A stretch of DNA of 64,000 bases, from positions 496,001-560,000 of the forward strand of contig NZ_CP012109.1 of NCBI RefSeq assembly GCF_000280925.3, written 5' to 3'. Positions 35,940 through 45,400 of this stretch are shown here, one piece after another; position 1 is the first letter of the stretch, and each line of letters begins with the position of its first letter. This stretch comes from Myxococcus hansupus (GTDB taxonomy: Bacteria; Myxococcota; Myxococcia; Myxococcales; Myxococcaceae). The translations under genes and the position numbers were made by a program. The notes beneath the pieces were generated by a model. The model made no database searches and was not told the DNA's origin. It worked only from the letters and a program-made list of their open reading frames with translations.

Positions 35940-36563
35940 ATGGACGACTCGCTCGAAACACGGATGGCGCGGCTGGAGCGCCGTTGCCGGCTCTGGCAGG
36001 GACTCACCTTCGCGGCGCTCGCGCTCGCGGGCCTCGGCCTGGGGACGGCGGCGCTCCCGGGAGAAGATGTGTCCACTGGCACACTGGTGACGTCGCGCCT
36101 GGTGCTGACGGACGCGCGCGGCCAGACGCGGGCCACGCTGGACACGGATGCGCAGGGCAACGCGGGCCTGGTGCTGCGGGATGGCCAGGGCCGGCCCCGG
36201 GCGCTGCTCGGCGTGGGCGAGGATGGCGCGCCCCGGCTTCGCTTCTCCACCGCGGACGGCCAGTCCCTGGCGGAGTTGATGGTGTACTCGGATGAAGCGC
36301 CGCGGCTGACGTTGTCCAAGCCGGGCGGCGGGGAGCTGTTCGCCGTGGGCCTCCAGGTGGACGGCTCGTCCCGGCTGGAGCTGTCGGACGCGGATGGTCG
36401 GCCCCGGGCCATCCTGGGCGCGGACGAGCATGGCTCGCCCGGCCTGGTGCTCAGAGATCGCAAGGGGCTGCCCCGCGTGGCGCTCCGCGTCTCGCCGTCG
36501 GATGACGCCAGCCTGTTCGTGGAGGGCCAGGACGGCGAGGTGTTTCGCGCGCCGGGCGGGTAG
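35940..36563 (+). CDS. Membrane-anchored protein with beta-solenoid-like repeats
   Basis: A 207-residue protein. A charged cytoplasmic start (LETRMARLERRCRLWQG) is followed by one transmembrane helix (LTFAALALAGLGLGTAAL). The exported remainder is made of degenerate repeats of about 24-30 residues with the pattern LxLxDxxGxxRAxLxxDxxGxxxLxLRD, seen at least five times. That should fold as a short beta-helix or stacked sheet. AGGAGG precedes ATG 35940 at good spacing. The 3' end is 3 bp from the end of the converging lipoprotein gene. Function unknown. Confidence 0.65.
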   Translation: MDDSLETRMARLERRCRLWQGLTFAALALAGLGLGTAALPGEDVSTGTLVTSRLVLTDARGQTRATLDTDAQGNAGLVLRDGQGRPRALLGVGEDGAPRLRFSTADGQSLAELMVYSDEAPRLTLSKPGGGELFAVGLQVDGSSRLELSDADGRPRAILGADEHGSPGLVLRDRKGLPRVALRVSPSDDASLFVEGQDGEVFRAPGG

Positions 36564-36566
36564 CGG

Positions 36567-37079
36567 CTACAGCGTGGGCGGCACCACCTTGTAGCCGCGC
36601 TGGAGCAGCGGCGAGAGGCGGTCGGAGATGTCCCACGACTCCACCACCTTGCCGTCGCGCAGGCGGTACAGGGAGTGGCCCCGGAGCTGGAGCGTCTGGG
36701 GCTCGCCGGTCGGGTCCAGGTGCTTCGGGTCCGGCCCGGTGGCCTTCCAGTGCACCAGCACCAGGTCGCCGTCCGCCACCAGGTGGAGGATGTCGAACTT
36801 CAGCTCGGGGAAGCTCTGGAAGCTGGCCTCGGCCTGCTGACGCAGGGCGGCCGGTCCCACCACGCCGCCAGGGGCGCCGTGGGAGCGGTCCACGAAGTCC
36901 TCGGCGATGTACTCCGGGATGCGCTCCAGCTTGCGCAGGTTGTAGAGCTCCTCGGTGAGCTGCTGCACCCGCTGCTTGTTCTGGGCCTCCAGGGCCGCGG
37001 CGCGCTCCACGGGAGACATCGTCGCGCAGCCCGCGAGCCACCCGAGGGCACACATCAGAAATGTCACGTGTCGTGTCAT
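36567..37079 (-). CDS. Lipoprotein with SnoaL-like (NTF2-fold) domain
   Basis: A 170-residue lipoprotein. The signal FLMCALGWLAGC gives a clear lipobox. After a helical linker, residues about 50-165 match the SnoaL-like polyketide cyclase/ester-cyclase NTF2 fold: ELYNLRKLERIPEYIAEDFVDRSHG, DILHLVADGDLVLVHWKATG, and RLRDGKVVESWDISD. SnoaL-like proteins bind small aromatic or lipid ligands, sometimes catalytically. A lipoprotein form suggests ligand binding at the outer membrane. Start ATG 37079. It sits 64 bp downstream of the acyl-CoA oxidase gene on the same strand and may share its transcript. Confidence 0.8.
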   Translation of the reverse strand: MTRHVTFLMCALGWLAGCATMSPVERAAALEAQNKQRVQQLTEELYNLRKLERIPEYIAEDFVDRSHGAPGGVVGPAALRQQAEASFQSFPELKFDILHLVADGDLVLVHWKATGPDPKHLDPTGEPQTLQLRGHSLYRLRDGKVVESWDISDRLSPLLQRGYKVVPPTL

Positions 37080-37143
37080 GGCCCCCAGAAGCTGCACATG
37101 GGGCAGGCAGGCGGGCAGTCCCGCCTGCCTGGAAACGTTCACC

Positions 37144-39477
37144 TCATGGCGACAGGTGGCCCAGACCGATGGGCGCGGCGAGGCAGGTGTCCGGAATCCC
37201 AAACGCGTCCACCAGCGCCACGGCGTCCGGGCGGAGCTCGGCGCACAGCCGCGTCACCTCCTTGCGGATGGCCTTCGCCTTGGCGCCCTCCAGCCACCCG
37301 TGCTCCTGGAACCAGCCACTGGCGGCCTCCAGGCAGGACAGGCCGTAGAGGTCGCACAGGCGGCCCAGCACCGTCTTGAGGCCCGGGTCCTTCACCTGGG
37401 CCACGCCCTTGAGGAACTGCTCCAGCGCCAGCCGCTCCACGTGCGCGTGGGCCAGCTCCAGCATGTGGACCTGGACCTGGTTGAAGGCCTCGAAGGCCTC
37501 CACGCCCGCGCCCAGCCGCTTGCGGATGCGCTTGGACACGGTGGCCAGCAGCTCCTCCTCGCGGAAGCGCAGCGCGCGCAGGTGGTAGTCGTTGTCGCGC
37601 AGGTGGTCGCTGTCGGTGCGTCGCGCGGCGAAGGGGTTGCGGTCCACCACGCTGGTGGCCCGGTCCGCCAGAATCCGCAGCACGGCGAAGACGCGGTCGT
37701 CCTCGAAGCGCTGCCGGTAGCCCGTGAGCAGGCCCTTGGCGACCAACTGCATCAGCACCGTGTTGTCGCCCTCGAAGGTGGTGAACACGTCCGTGTCCGC
37801 CTTCAGCGCCGCCAGCCGGTTCGCCTCCAGGTAGCCCTGGCCGCCGCACGCCTCGCGCGCCTCCTGGAGGACGGCGGTGGTGTGCCACGTGCTGTACGCC
37901 TTGAGTCCGGCGGCGAGCGACTCCACCTCGCGCGCGTCCTCCTCGGAGCGATTCACGTAGCGCTCCACGAGGTACTCGAGCGCGAAGTCCATGGCGTACG
38001 TCTTCGCCAGGGGCTTGAGCAGGCGCCGCTGGTGCGCCTGGTGGTCCAGCAGGCGGAACTCCTTGTCGCCCGCGGGGCCGAACTGGCGCCGCAAGTCGCC
38101 GTAGCGCACGGCGATGGTGAGCCCGCTCTTGGCCGCGCTCAGCCCCGCGCCGGCCACGCTCACCCGGCCCGCCACCAGCGTGCCCAACATGGTGAAGAAG
38201 CGCTTGGAGTCGCCGGTGATGGAGCTGGTGTACTCGCCCTGCTCGGTCACCTGGCCGAAGCGGTCCAGCAGGTTCTCCCGGGGCACGCGGACGTGCTGGA
38301 ACCAGATGCGGCCGTTGTCCACGCCGTTGAGGCCCAGCTTCTCACCGCAGTCCTCGATGCGAACCCCGGGCAGCACGCGGCCGGCCTCGTCGCGCAGCGG
38401 CACCAGCAGCGCGTGGACGCCCAGTGAGCGTCCGCCGACCTCCAACTGGGCGAACACGGTGGCGATGCGCCCATGCCGGGCGGCGTTGCCAATCCACTCC
38501 TTGCGCGCCGTCTCCGTGGGCGTGTGCACCACGAACTCACCCGTCTCCACGTCGTAGCGCGCCACCGTCTCCACGTCGCGCACGTTGGAGCCGTGGCCCA
38601 GCTCGCTCATGGCGAAGCAACCCGGCAGCTCCAGCGAGGCCACCTGGGGCAGGTACTTCTGGTGGTGCTTCTCCGTGCCCAGGAAGAGGATGCTCGCGCC
38701 GAAGAGACCGAAGTGGACACCGGCCTTGATGACCAGGCTCAGGTCGAAATAGGCCATCGTCTCGAACGCGGTGAGGAAGGGCCCCAGGTCCGAGCGCGTC
38801 TCGTTGTCCTTGGGGAAGGCGATGCGCCCCAGGCCCTGGTCGGCCAGCGCCTTGAGCCACGTCAGCACCTGGTCCCGGTACTTCGTGGTGTCGCGCGTGT
38901 CCGTGTAGCGGAAGGCCGGGTCGGCCAGCCACTTGCGCACCTGGGCGCGCGTCTCCGGGTACGTGCGGTCCAGCACCTGGCGCAGGGCCTCCGGGTCGAA
39001 GGACGTGGGCGCGCGCGGCTCGACGCGGCTGGGCGAGGCCGCGGGGACGAGCGAGCGCACCGCCTCACTGCCGGAGACGCCCAGGGACTCTTCCAGCTCG
39101 TTCAGCGCGCGCGTCAGCTCCGGCATGGGCGCGGGGAGGCCCTCGTCGCCGTTGCCCACCTGGGCGAGCTGCGCGCCCAGCTCCGCGAGGTTCTTCTGTC
39201 CGCTATGGGACAGGCGCTCCGCGGTGCGGCGGATGTGCTCGCGCACCTGGGCCAGCTCGGCGGGGGTGGGAGGGACCAGGGGGTCCAGCCAGCGGGCCAG
39301 CACGGTGTTGGAGCGCAAATCGAGCCAGGGCTGCGCGCGGGCGGCGGTGCCCATGGCGCGAATCTCCTCTGGCGTGAGCTCCCCGTCCGTCCAGGCCACG
39401 TACAGCATGGGGACGAGCGGCGCGAGGCGAGGAAGGGACAGCAGCTCGTGGGCTGTCGGGCGGGTGTCATCCACCAT
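37144..39477 (-). CDS. Acyl-CoA oxidase/dehydrogenase with N-terminal TerB-like domain
   Basis: The protein has 777 residues, longer than typical acyl-CoA oxidases (about 650-700). Residues 1-110 form a helical domain with the TerB-like pattern AWTDGELTPEE. The oxidase part follows: acyl-CoA dehydrogenase middle segment (CFAMSELGHGSNVRDVET), FAD-binding and dimer regions, the ACGGQGYLEANRL helix and TTFEGDNTVL, where the catalytic Glu lies. It oxidises acyl-CoA to trans-2-enoyl-CoA, with oxygen or an electron-transfer flavoprotein as acceptor; which one is not certain. The added domain may regulate or localise the enzyme. Start ATG 39477. It fits the lipid-using lifestyle already implied by aceBA. 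Confidence 0.85.
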   Translation of the reverse strand: MVDDTRPTAHELLSLPRLAPLVPMLYVAWTDGELTPEEIRAMGTAARAQPWLDLRSNTVLARWLDPLVPPTPAELAQVREHIRRTAERLSHSGQKNLAELGAQLAQVGNGDEGLPAPMPELTRALNELEESLGVSGSEAVRSLVPAASPSRVEPRAPTSFDPEALRQVLDRTYPETRAQVRKWLADPAFRYTDTRDTTKYRDQVLTWLKALADQGLGRIAFPKDNETRSDLGPFLTAFETMAYFDLSLVIKAGVHFGLFGASILFLGTEKHHQKYLPQVASLELPGCFAMSELGHGSNVRDVETVARYDVETGEFVVHTPTETARKEWIGNAARHGRIATVFAQLEVGGRSLGVHALLVPLRDEAGRVLPGVRIEDCGEKLGLNGVDNGRIWFQHVRVPRENLLDRFGQVTEQGEYTSSITGDSKRFFTMLGTLVAGRVSVAGAGLSAAKSGLTIAVRYGDLRRQFGPAGDKEFRLLDHQAHQRRLLKPLAKTYAMDFALEYLVERYVNRSEEDAREVESLAAGLKAYSTWHTTAVLQEAREACGGQGYLEANRLAALKADTDVFTTFEGDNTVLMQLVAKGLLTGYRQRFEDDRVFAVLRILADRATSVVDRNPFAARRTDSDHLRDNDYHLRALRFREEELLATVSKRIRKRLGAGVEAFEAFNQVQVHMLELAHAHVERLALEQFLKGVAQVKDPGLKTVLGRLCDLYGLSCLEAASGWFQEHGWLEGAKAKAIRKEVTRLCAELRPDAVALVDAFGIPDTCLAAPIGLGHLSP

Positions 39478-39617
39478 GGTTGGCGCTCCTGGAAGTGAGA
39501 GGACGGGCGCAGTGTGGCCAGCATGGCGCCGCGCGGCAACGAGAAGCGTGTGTCTTCCACGGGCAGGCGGCCGGGCGCGCCGTTCCATGGGGAGGGGGGC
39601 ATCCCTAGCTTGCCCGT

Positions 39618-40892
39618 ATGGACGAAATGCAGGAGCTGGAGGACCTGATTCCCAAGCCCGGTGCCTTGGGCTTCTCCGGCGGCGTCGAGCGCGCGCGCCA
39701 TGAGATGCAAGGACCCTTCCTGTTGCCCCCGGGCCCGGATGCCTTCTCCTTCGCGTTGTACCAATCCACCGGGGTGGGGCTGGTGCCCGGACACTCGCTG
39801 GAGTTGCTGGAGAACAGCGCCGTCTTCGAACGCATGCTGGCGGACATCCGCGCCGCGCGCAGCAGCGTCCACGTCCTCGTCTACATCTGGCGGCCCTGTG
39901 AGCTGTCGGACCGCGTCGTGGAGGCGTTGGTCGAGCGCGCGCGGGCGGGCGTGGCGTGCCGCGTGGTGGTGGACCCGGTGGGCAGCGAGGAGATTCGCGG
40001 CAACCGGGACTTCGACCAGAAGGTGGAGCGGGTGCTCACGGACGCGGGTGTGGAGGTCCACTACTACCGGCTCCTCGCGGGCAAGGTGCTGGGGCGCCTG
40101 TTGGGCCGCAGCCATCAGAAGCTGGTGATTGTCGACGGGCGCATTGGCTACACGGGCGGCTTCGGCATCTGGAAGGTGTGGGAAGGCGACGGCATGAAGC
40201 CGGATGAGTGGCGCGACACGCACCTGCGCGTCGAAGGGCCCGAGGTTCGCCGCATGCAGCTCTCGTTCTCCCGGCACTGGCAGGAGTCGGGCGGCGGGTT
40301 GATTCCCCCCAGCGCCTTTCCTGAACCGGAGGAATCAGGGCCCTGCGCCGCGGGCTTCATCGACAGTGCGGGCAAGCTGGGCCTCACCGACGCGGAGCGC
40401 ATGATTCGCGTCGTGATTGGCGCCGCGCGCGAGCGCATCTGGATTGCCAACGCGTACTTCTCACCGCCCAACGCGATTCTGGAGCAGTTGGAGGAGAAGT
40501 GTCGCCAGGGCGTGGAGATTCGCATCCTGGGACCCGGTCCCTGCCATGACGTGCCCATCATGCGGGCCTCCCAGCGTTCGACCTACGAGCGGTTGCTCGC
40601 CGCGGGCGTGCGCATCTGGGAGTACCAGCCGTCGATGATGCATTCGAAGACGCTGCTCGTGGACGACTGGCTGTCGGTGGTGGGCTCCACCAACATGGAC
40701 TCGCTGTCGCTCAACAAGTTGAAGGAGGGCTCGCTCGTCATTCATGACGCGTCCTTCGTCCGCAAGCTGGCGCGGTGCTGGGCCAAGGACCTGCGGCACT
40801 CGAAGGAAATCACGCTGGAGAATGGCGGCCGGACCAACCCGTGGCGGCGGCTGGCCCGCAGGGCGACGCAGCTCGTGGGGCAGGACCGGTAG
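39618..40892 (+). CDS. Phospholipase D-family (cardiolipin synthase-like) enzyme
   Basis: The protein is 424 residues. It carries two HKD motifs, SHQKLVIVDGRIGYTGG (His166) and MHSKTLLVDDWLSVVGSTN (His342), plus the RILGPGPCHDVP-type linking region, as in cardiolipin synthases. Unlike ClsA it has no N-terminal transmembrane pair, so it resembles ClsB/ClsC or soluble PLD-type transferases. It would join two phospholipids or hydrolyse a phosphodiester at the membrane surface. ATG 39618. Its stop is 2 bp from the end of the converging endonuclease III gene, so there is no room for a terminator between them. Confidence 0.9.
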   Translation: MDEMQELEDLIPKPGALGFSGGVERARHEMQGPFLLPPGPDAFSFALYQSTGVGLVPGHSLELLENSAVFERMLADIRAARSSVHVLVYIWRPCELSDRVVEALVERARAGVACRVVVDPVGSEEIRGNRDFDQKVERVLTDAGVEVHYYRLLAGKVLGRLLGRSHQKLVIVDGRIGYTGGFGIWKVWEGDGMKPDEWRDTHLRVEGPEVRRMQLSFSRHWQESGGGLIPPSAFPEPEESGPCAAGFIDSAGKLGLTDAERMIRVVIGAARERIWIANAYFSPPNAILEQLEEKCRQGVEIRILGPGPCHDVPIMRASQRSTYERLLAAGVRIWEYQPSMMHSKTLLVDDWLSVVGSTNMDSLSLNKLKEGSLVIHDASFVRKLARCWAKDLRHSKEITLENGGRTNPWRRLARRATQLVGQDR

Positions 40893-40894
40893 CG

Positions 40895-41671
40895 TCAGCG
40901 CGCGTCCTTCACGCCCACCTGACGACAGGCGTCCAGCACGGGACACGTGGAGCACTTCGGCCGCGTGCCCGTGCAGATGTGCTTGCCGAAGGGCACCAGC
41001 AGTCGGTTCAGCTCCACCCACCAGGCGCGAGGGAGCTGGGCCTCCAGCGCCTCCATCGTGGCCTCGGGCGTGCGGGCTTGGACGTAGCCCCAGCGGTTCG
41101 TCACGCGGTGGACGTGGATGTCCACGCTGATGGCTTCATGTCCGCAGGCGATGCCCAGCGCCAGGTGCGCGCATTTGGGGCCCACGCCCTTGAACGACTG
41201 GAGGACCTGGGCATCACACGGCAGCGTTCCGCCGAACGCGTCGCGCGTGCGCACGGCGATGGCGTGAAGCTGCCAGGCCTTGGCTTCATGGAAGGTGACG
41301 GGCTGGATGAGGGCGTCGATGGCTTCGGGCGTCAAGCTCGCGAGCGCCTGAGGCGTGGAGGCTCGTTGGAGCAGGGCGAGCGAGACGGGCAGGCTCACCT
41401 CGTCACGCGTTCGGATGGAGAGGATGCAGGCGACGAGCTGCTCGAAGAGGCTGTCATGGCCTCGGGCGGCGAGCGCGAACATCGCGGCGTCCGGGAAATG
41501 GCGCACCGCCTCGCGGACACGGCCGAGCACTTCGTCGATGTCGAAGGGGCGCTTGTCCGGACGGGGTGGCGGTTCCACGACGTGGCCCGGTGCGGAGGGC
41601 GCGCGCGTCGTTCTCGGGCTCTCGCTCCTGGGCGCCCGGCGGCTGGGGGCGGACGGACTTTTTCGCGCCAT
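40895..41671 (-). CDS. nth: Endonuclease III family DNA glycosylase/AP lyase
   Basis: A 258-residue protein: about 50 N-terminal residues are Arg/Ser/Pro-rich and probably disordered, then a normal ~205-residue Nth core. Visible elements are the helix-hairpin-helix FKGVGPKCAHLALG with the catalytic Lys, VDIHVHRVTNRWGY with the conserved Asp, and the C-terminal iron-sulphur loop CTGTRPKCSTCPVLDAC (Cys-x7-Cys-x2-Cys-x5-Cys). It removes oxidised pyrimidines. GVGPKC in place of the usual GVGRKT is a mild variation. Start ATG 41671. Together with mpg it is one of two base-excision glycosylases in the window. Confidence 0.9.
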   Translation of the reverse strand: MARKSPSAPSRRAPRSESPRTTRAPSAPGHVVEPPPRPDKRPFDIDEVLGRVREAVRHFPDAAMFALAARGHDSLFEQLVACILSIRTRDEVSLPVSLALLQRASTPQALASLTPEAIDALIQPVTFHEAKAWQLHAIAVRTRDAFGGTLPCDAQVLQSFKGVGPKCAHLALGIACGHEAISVDIHVHRVTNRWGYVQARTPEATMEALEAQLPRAWWVELNRLLVPFGKHICTGTRPKCSTCPVLDACRQVGVKDAR

Positions 41672-41779
41672 GCCTGTTCGAGCCTCTCCGTCACCAGTTC
41701 CCTCCAAGGGTGGTGACGCGGGCGAGGCGGGGTCCAGGCCTGCCCCCTCGGTTGCTGACAGGGCAGGGCGCCGTCCGCG

Positions 41780-42286
41780 TCAGGTGAGCGGCAGGGACAA
41801 GTCCCGGGTGTACCAGTGGTCGCAGCCGAAGTGCCCGGTGTTGCCCAGGGGCGCGTCGAGCGGCTCGAAGCCCATGCGGCGGTAGAGCTTCTGCGCCTGG
41901 GTCATCCCCGCCAGCGTTTCGAGGTAGCAGGTCCGGAAGCCCGCTTCGCGCGCGAACTCCAAGCAGTGCCGCAGCAGGCGCTCGCCCAGGCCGAGTCCTC
42001 GGGCCTCGGGGAGGAAGTACATCTTCCGCAGCTCACAGACGTTGGGGTCTCCGCCTTCCAGCGGGGCGATGCCAGCGCCGCCGATGACACGGCCCGAGCG
42101 CTCCACGACGAAATAGGCATGCCGGGGCCGGGCGTAGGCGGCGGTCATCGCGGACACCTCGGGGTCGTGGATGGCGAACCCCGGGCCGTCCGCGCCGAAC
42201 TCCGGCATCACCGTCCGGATGATGTCCGCCACCGCGGCGTCATCCTGGGGGCCCATGTGTCGCAGCGTCAGCGCTTCCGTGCTCAT
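41780..42286 (-). CDS. GNAT-family N-acetyltransferase
   Basis: A 168-residue cytoplasmic acetyltransferase. The N terminus (ALTLRHMGPQDDAAVADIIR) and the acetyl-CoA pyrophosphate-binding segment EARGLGLGERLL (Q/RxxGxG/A type) identify the family. The end LYRRMGFEPLDAPLGNTGHFGCDHWY resembles amino-acid or small-amine acetyltransferases. Substrate unknown. Start ATG 42286. It lies upstream of nth on the same strand, 108 bp apart. Confidence 0.85.
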   Translation of the reverse strand: MSTEALTLRHMGPQDDAAVADIIRTVMPEFGADGPGFAIHDPEVSAMTAAYARPRHAYFVVERSGRVIGGAGIAPLEGGDPNVCELRKMYFLPEARGLGLGERLLRHCLEFAREAGFRTCYLETLAGMTQAQKLYRRMGFEPLDAPLGNTGHFGCDHWYTRDLSLPLT

Positions 42287-42497
42287 GGGCGCAACGTTTC
42301 ACATGAGGGGGAGGAGGACCAGCGGCCGGAGCCCGGACGGCCTGTGTGTTTCCCGTATGTCCGGGTTGTGCAGCCGGATGCACACGTGTGCCACGGCACG
42401 GAGGCTCCCCGTGGCCATGTGTGCATCCCTGGCGGAGGGGCCGTGTCTGTACTTGGGACCGGGAGGGGTGGCATGTTCGTTGTAACGAGGGGGATGC

Positions 42498-45400
42498 ATG
42501 TATTGCCCTGACTGCCGTGAAGAGCGGCGTGGCAAGGATGTCTTTTGTGCGCTCTGCGGTTCGCGGATGGCGGAGCGCTCACGCGCCGTGGTGGAAGCCG
42601 AGCTCGCCCACGTCCACTTCCTGTTGGGTGAGTTGCCGCGCTGGGAGCTTTCCGACGTCCCGCTGAATGCCCGGCGCTTCATCCTCGAGCGCTACGAGCG
42701 GCAGGCGCGCATCCTCCTGGCGGTGCTGACGGAGCTGCCCCAGGACGGCGCGGAGCACGTGCCCGCTCCAGCGCTGGACGACGTCACGGCGACGCACGCG
42801 GAGCAGGTCACGCCACCCGAGCCGGCTGTCGCCGCGGCGGTCGAGGCCGCCGCGAGCGCGGTCATGGCCACGGCGTTGGAAGCAGAGGCCCCGACCGCCA
42901 CCGCCGCTCATGCCGAGCCCCCGTCGGTCCCCTCCGAGGCCACCGCGCAAAACGCAGAGGCCGAGTCCGTAAGGGACGAAGGTCCGTTCCACGGCTTCGA
43001 GCCCACCCCCGAGATGCCAGCGGAAGCCACGGCTCGGGCGGCGGAGCCGCGGACCGAGGAGACCGGCGCCGAGCGCCACGAAACGTTCCTCCCGCTGCCT
43101 CCGAATCCGGCCGAGCCCTACGCGGAGCCGCCGCAGCCGCGCAGCCTCACCGCGCGCCTCGTCGAAGAGACGTCCACCTGGAACCGCGTGTGGAGGCCGT
43201 TCCTCTACGAAAGCATCATGTGGTTCGTCGGTGCCTTCCTCATCCTCTCGGGCACCCTCTACTTCGTCTTCGAGAGCTGGGCGGGGATGTCGTCCAGCGT
43301 CCGCTCGCTCACCGTGTTCGGGATGACGGCGGGATACTCCGCGGGCTTCGCCGTCTGGGGCGCGTTCCTCGCGAGGCGCGAGGCGTTGCGCAAGCCCGGT
43401 CACATCCTGGGGCTCATTGGCGCCGCGGTCGCGCCGCTCGCGGGCATCGCGCTGGGGCCCCTGGGGCTGGGGGATTTGTTTCAATTGGGGGGCGTGGGCA
43501 CGGGGTTGCTCGTTCCCGCGTTGGTGGTCTGGTCCGGTGTGGCGGCCTTCCTGGCGCGCAAGCCGCTGGAGGCCATCGACGCACCGTCGCGGCCCTTCAT
43601 CCAGTTGGCGCTCGTGGCCAGCACCTGGATGATGGGGCTGGCGCCGCTCGCCGCGCGGTTGGGAGACCATGCGCTGTGGCTCGACGTCCTGCCATGCGCG
43701 CTCTACTTCCTGATGGCCTCGCGTCCCGCGCCCACGCCGCGTGAGGACACGTCGCTCGCCTTCGTCATCGCCGCGCCGCTCTACCTGCTGTTCCTCTACT
43801 TCGCGCGGTTGCACGTCGCGCTCGCGGGCGCGGAGGTCGAGGTCTCCGTCGGAGCGTATGCCCCGTTCTGTGCGTTCCTGCTGGCCACCGCGCTGCGCTT
43901 CCGGACGTTGGACTCCGAACGTGGCGCGGACGGGCTGTCCATTGGCGCGGTGTCCCTCCAGGCCGCGTGCCTCATCGCGGCGTCGCTGTCACCGCCGCCG
44001 ACCTTCTTCGTCACCGCGGCGGTGATGGCCTGGACCTTGGTGTCGCTGGCGCGCGGGGGGCTGGCGCGCGTCCGTTGGGCCTACGCCGCCTACGCGGCGC
44101 TGTACTTCGCCTACGCTTCGTTTTCCCAGCTCTTCCCCGGGCTGGCGCTCCGCTGGCTGAACGTGGTGAGGGACCGGTTCGGCTACGCCGTCACGGAGCC
44201 GCTCCCCTTGCAGTTCGGCGCGCTGTCCGCGCTGCCCTTCATCTTCGCGGGCGCGGTGTTCGCGGTGTCGCGGCTGTGGCGGGGCGAGCGCGCCGGAAAC
44301 CCCAGGGACTCGGCGCTGGCGGAGGTGCTGCTGCGGGCCACCGCCGGGGCGAGCGTGCTCTTCATCTTCCTGAGCATCACCGGCCCCGACGCCCGGCCTG
44401 CCTTCTGGAGTGCCCTGGCGCTGGCCGTGCTGTGCCTGACGTTGGGCCTGCTGGTGGAGCGCTTCTTCCTGACGGTCGTCGGGGCGGGGCTGTGCTTGTT
44501 CCTGCCCTTCCAGGCGCTCGCGGTCCTGGGGGCCTCCCGTGGCTCGGTCGCGGCGGGGGCGATGGCGCTGGTGCTCGCCGCGGTGGCGCTGGTGTGCACG
44601 GCGAGGACGCGGCAGTTGCTGGGCGTCATCGTGGGCGTGATGTCCCTGGTAGGCTTCCTCATGGGCCTGGCGATGGGGAGCGGCTTCACGGCCGTGACAG
44701 GCATCGCCTTGTGCGCGGCGGCGGCCGTGCTGACCGCCTGGTCGTTCCAGAGCCCCGTGCTCGTGGCCATGGCGGCTGTGCTCGCCGCGGCCGTGGTGCC
44801 GTCGCTGGCGGGAGAGGTGGCCTCGAAGTCGGTGGCGCCCGCGCTCGCCGTCACGGCGCTTGGCCTGGCGCTGCTGAGCCTGCGGGGTGGGCTGGTGCGG
44901 TGGGTGGGCCTGCCCGCGGTGTTCTACGCGCTGCTCGCGGTGCCCTGGGGCATGCTGGCCCAGGTGCCGGGGTTGGGCGTCGTCATCCTCGTCGCCGCCG
45001 GGGCGGTGGCCGTGGCGTCGCGGGTGCTTCCGTGGGTGCGCCCCATGGCCGTGGGCATCGCGTCCCTGGCCTTGATTCAGGACATCTCGGGCATCTATTC
45101 GCCGTGGGGCGGATGGATGTCACCGGGCTTGTCGGTGACGCTGTTCTGCGGCTGGGCGCTGGGGGCGTCCGTGATCTCCGCGAGGTGGGGCCGGAGCGTC
45201 AGCACCGTGGTGGCGGGGCTCATCGCGCTGGTCTTCCCGCTGACGGCCCTGATTGGCGCGGACTCGTCGCTGCAGTCGCGGGTCTTCCTGGGCGCGGCGT
45301 TCGCGGCGCTCCTCACCGCCCGCGCCTTGCCCGCGACCTTGAGCGTCGTGATGGCCGCGTTCTATGCCGTCTTCGCGCTGTCGGCCTGGGGCGGCGTGGG

